From positions 50,192 to 114,191 of the forward strand of contig QNFX01000002.1 of the NCBI GenBank assembly GCA_003650125.1: a DNA stretch of 64,000 bases. The letters are read 5' to 3'. The translations under genes and the position numbers were made by a program. Numbering within the stretch: position 1 is the stretch's first letter; each line of letters opens with the position of its first letter. A model generated the notes under the pieces. That model worked only from the letters and a program-made list of their open reading frames with translations. It had not been told where the DNA came from and did not search any database. This document shows, piece after piece, positions 63,188 through 64,000 of this stretch. Source of the DNA: Campylobacterota bacterium. Lineage in GTDB: Bacteria; Bdellovibrionota; Bacteriovoracia; Bacteriovoracales; Bacteriovoracaceae.

Positions 63188-64000
63188 TTGTCGCTTGCAA
63201 AATATACCGTTCTCTTATCCTCTTTGAAGATGGCCTCGGCAACTTTTTTGAGCCGAATATTAGGTCTAGTAAGAGAGCAAGTTATGGCGGCCATCTTTGG
63301 TGCCTCAGGATTTACTGACGCTTATTTGGTGGCCTTTAGAATTCCTAATATCTTAAGAGATTTATTTGCAGAAGGATCTTTTTCTCCTGCCTTTGTTCCC
63401 ATCTTTATTGAAGAGAGAATCAAGGATCCGGCAAGGGCGCGCTCGCTTCTTTGGTCATTATTTGTTCTCCTCTTTTTTCTAACCGGAACTCTTTCTCTTT
63501 TAATAATGTATTTTGCTCCTGAGCTCACTCGATTATTTGCTCCAAGTTTTGCGGCGCTGCCACAGAAGTTTGAATTAACTGTGATGCTCCTGAGAATTAT
63601 GTCCCCCTTTTTAGTTCTTATTTCCCTGGCCGCATTATTTATGGGGGCGCTCAATTCTTTGAAAATATTTTTTATGCCTTCAATTGCCCCAGCTTTTTTC
63701 AATATGGTTATGATTGCTGCAATATTATTTTTTCCTCCTCTTTTTGAGAAAAGAGGCCTGCAGCCAATTTTATCTCTAGGAGTGGGCGTTATTTTAGGGG
63801 GGTTTTTGCAAATGATCATTCAGCTTCCGTTGGTGATCAGGAAGGGATATGGCCCTAAAGGACCTATAAAACCAGTTTCGAAGTTAACCAATAGAATTAT
63901 TAAAAGAATTGGTATTGGAACTGTGGGCATTGCCGCTACTCAGATAAATGTTTTGGTGACAACTATTTTGGCCACGGGCACCGTAGTGGGGGCAGTTTCC
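63188..64000 (+). CDS. murJ: Lipid II flippase MurJ (3' end outside window)
   Basis: Partial: 271 codons from TTG 63188 (AAAAGGA 6 bases upstream; in-frame TGA just before). SATFLSRILGLVREQVMAAIFG, TDAYLVAFRIPNILRDLF and FVPIF are the MurJ/MviN N-terminal signature, with the first several membrane helices. It flips lipid II across the inner membrane. A GTG- and ATG-only search would start it at ATG 63218 or later. Confidence 0.92.
   Translation, partial: MSLAKYTVLLSSLKMASATFLSRILGLVREQVMAAIFGASGFTDAYLVAFRIPNILRDLFAEGSFSPAFVPIFIEERIKDPARARSLLWSLFVLLFFLTGTLSLLIMYFAPELTRLFAPSFAALPQKFELTVMLLRIMSPFLVLISLAALFMGALNSLKIFFMPSIAPAFFNMVMIAAILFFPPLFEKRGLQPILSLGVGVILGGFLQMIIQLPLVIRKGYGPKGPIKPVSKLTNRIIKRIGIGTVGIAATQINVLVTTILATGTVVGAVS

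Noticed and set aside
63322..63819. 165-codon minus-strand frame
   Set aside because: It lies antisense to murJ, whose plus-strand frame has clear family motifs; low-complexity basic translation without a start signal.

Overview
The window is AT-rich, densely coded, Gram-negative chromosomal DNA. It carries outer-membrane beta-barrel and lipoprotein genes, an Opp transporter, MurG/MurJ-type envelope genes, a bifunctional (p)ppGpp enzyme, adenylosuccinate synthase, a membrane pyrophosphatase and four tRNA genes. Many secreted hydrolases, a PhaR-type regulator, paired ArsA/Get3-like ATPases, a eukaryote-like acyl-CoA-binding protein and a transglutaminase-elicitor-family protein make a predatory or predator-related bacterium of the Bdellovibrionota (Bacteriovorax-like) the best guess. 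That assignment is inference from gene content; there is no rRNA here to confirm it.

Layout. 0-3.4 kb: a minus-strand run phaR-like, beta-barrel, two ArsA-like ATPases, cysteine/cystathionine synthase (cut by the window edge). 3.9-6.4 kb: a TPR lipoprotein and an overlapping lipoprotein. 6.5-12.05 kb: a complete oppABCDF-type peptide importer. 12.09-17.25 kb: tRNA-Leu(UAG) followed by an accessory island with an integrase remnant, secreted or lipid-anchored proteins including a papain-like peptidase, and a HigBA-type toxin-antitoxin cassette between two ~160-bp direct repeats that end in degenerate tRNA-Leu 3' ends. 17.3-25.4 kb: ClC channel, transglutaminase-elicitor protein, glutamate-synthase-like flavoprotein, a GT-C glycosyltransferase and a divergent MurG. 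25.4-30.3 kb: minus-strand secreted proteins (unknown, lipase-like lipoprotein, subtilisin). 30.4-51.3 kb: mostly housekeeping genes (hemJ-like, EngB GTPase, accA, yicC, gmk, spoT/rel, malic enzyme, panD) plus a sigma-54 activator and unknown secreted proteins.

51.33-55.78 kb is a second island, in tRNA-Glu(UUC). It is bounded by a 52-bp near-perfect duplication of the tRNA 3' end plus its terminator. Inside are two diverged copies of a convergent two-gene cassette (gene A plus, gene B minus, stops 9 bp apart in both copies), long conserved non-coding DNA present in two full copies and one decayed copy, and an integrase C-terminal remnant. This cassette is my best candidate for an undescribed system: B proteins share a secretion and Cys-rich N-terminal half but have different C-terminal halves, each is paired with a small secreted A protein, and the non-coding part has a promoter-proximal inverted repeat with a compensatory change between copies.

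55.8-64 kb returns to core genes: tRNA-Glu, tRNA-Lys, mtaB, an unknown secreted protein whose start codon lies in a perfect 12-bp hairpin, purA, a 3-phosphoglycerate-dehydrogenase-like gene, hppA and the start of murJ.
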